Shown: piece by piece, positions 6,371 to 6,993 of the stretch | Layout: each line of letters opens with the position of its first letter | How positions within the stretch are numbered: the first letter of the stretch is position 1 | Assembly (NCBI GenBank): GCA_026400305.1 | Contig: JAPLPI010000032.1 | Span: 1-6,993, forward strand | Direction: 5' to 3' | Source of the DNA: Alphaproteobacteria bacterium | Lineage (GTDB): Bacteria; Pseudomonadota; Alphaproteobacteria; Micropepsales; Micropepsaceae | DNA length: 6,993 bases | Position numbers and translations under genes: made by a program | Notes under the pieces: generated by a model | Database searches by the model: none | What the model was told of the DNA's origin: nothing | Seen by the model: the letters and a program-made list of their open reading frames with translations, nothing else

Positions 6371-6993
6371 ATGGCACGACGTCCTGATTCCGGGCATCTG
6401 ATCGAGGCCTTTCTCGAAATGATGAGCGCCGAGCGCGGGGCGGGTGCCAACACCCTGACCGCCTATCGCCGCGACCTGCTGGATTTTTCCGGGCATTTAA
6501 GTTCGAAGGGGGCCGATCCCGCCAGGGCCAGCCGCGAACATGTGCGGGACTTTCTGACCGGCCTGTCGACATCGGGCATGGCGGCGTCCACCCAGGCGCG
6601 CAAGCTGTCGGCGCTGCGCCAGTTCTATGGCTTTCTCTATGGCGAGGGCATCCGCAAAGATGATCCCACCCATACCATTGAAGCGCCCCAGGCGCGCCGG
6701 CCCTTGCCCAAGATCCTGTCCGGCCATGACCTGGAGGCGATGCTGGCAACGGCGGCGCAGGACCGCACGCCGCAAGGTTTGCGCCTGACACTGATTGTCG
6801 AGATGCTGTATGGCGGTGGCCTGCGCGTTTCTGAGCTAGCGGGCCTGACCGTGGCGGCGGTTCGCACGCGCGAGAACTTCATCCACATCACCGGCAAGGG
6901 CAACAAGGAACGGCTGTCGCCGCTCAGCCCCGCGGCGCGCGAGGCGCTGGATGCCTATTTGGACGTGCGCGCCGCCTTTGTGCCACAGGACGA
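6371..6993 (+). CDS. xerD: XerC/XerD-type tyrosine recombinase (C-terminus beyond right edge)
   Basis: This is a site-specific tyrosine recombinase of the Xer type, which resolves chromosome dimers at dif near division. From ATG 6371 the frame is open for 207 codons to the edge; the family is about 300 residues. The N-terminal SAM-like core-binding domain covers about 8-95 (FLEMMSAERGAGANTLTAYRRDL, typical of Xer). The catalytic domain starts near 110 (RRPLPKILS). Catalytic Arg152 is in GGLRVSEL and the beta-hairpin lysine Lys176 is in GKGNKER. The HxxR, the His/Trp and the nucleophilic Tyr lie outside the window and cannot be checked. I call xerD rather than xerC because, from memory, xerD is the one next to aroK in alphaproteobacteria; the sequence here does not settle it. 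A chromosomal housekeeping gene is more likely than a phage or integron integrase, since no attachment site or mobile cargo is visible. Confidence 0.85.
   Translation, partial: MARRPDSGHLIEAFLEMMSAERGAGANTLTAYRRDLLDFSGHLSSKGADPARASREHVRDFLTGLSTSGMAASTQARKLSALRQFYGFLYGEGIRKDDPTHTIEAPQARRPLPKILSGHDLEAMLATAAQDRTPQGLRLTLIVEMLYGGGLRVSELAGLTVAAVRTRENFIHITGKGNKERLSPLSPAAREALDAYLDVRAAFVPQD

Noticed and set aside
6371..6993. Recombinase as sign of an integrated phage, integron or genomic island
   Set aside because: Its place divergent from aroK fits chromosomal xerD. No attachment repeats, cargo genes or compositional shift are visible.

Overview
The window is about 7 kb of GC-rich chromosomal DNA, most likely from an alphaproteobacterium. 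The gene order is the main reason: tyrosine recombinase, shikimate kinase (aroK), 3-dehydroquinate synthase (aroB), a hemolysin/CorC-type CBS-domain protein, BolA, a J-domain protein, cobS, cobT. From memory, this neighbourhood is common in that class. The proteins also read as alphaproteobacterial, especially CobS, CobT and the J-domain protein with its HPD motif at the C-terminal end. I see no mobile element, CRISPR array, tRNA or rRNA.

Layout. (1) Positions 1-3346, minus strand: a J-domain gene, cobS and cobT read leftward as a likely operon. cobS and cobT overlap by 4 nt. cobT runs off the left edge, probably lacking only a few tens of C-terminal residues. CobS (AAA+ ATPase) and CobT (VWA/MIDAS protein) are the chaperone-like subunits of aerobic cobaltochelatase. 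The large CobN subunit is not in the window. (2) Positions 3347-3497: the divergent bolA position, holding only the last ~25 codons of a BolA-like protein on the plus strand. (3) Positions 3469-4718, minus: a hemolysin/CorC-family membrane protein in two out-of-register halves with conserved sequence missing at the join. (4) Positions 4787-6330, minus: aroB and aroK with an ATGA overlap, for steps 2 and 5 of the shikimate pathway. aroK looks intact. aroB is in frame but lacks the segment carrying the GHTFGH metal-binding motif. (5) Positions 6371-6993, plus: the first ~207 codons of a XerC/D-type tyrosine recombinase, running off the right edge and divergent from aroK.

The notable result is that three neighbouring loci (bolA, the CorC-like gene, aroB) each lack a conserved block, while aroK, the J-domain gene, cobS, cobT and the visible part of the recombinase gene look full-length and undamaged. 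Either this is real local gene decay, with possible loss of aromatic biosynthesis and BolA function unless there are copies elsewhere, or it is an assembly or consensus error. The sequence alone cannot decide. I found no convincing new multi-gene system. Other points of interest are a probable leaderless promoter for the J-domain operon and a small RNA-strand hairpin before cobS.
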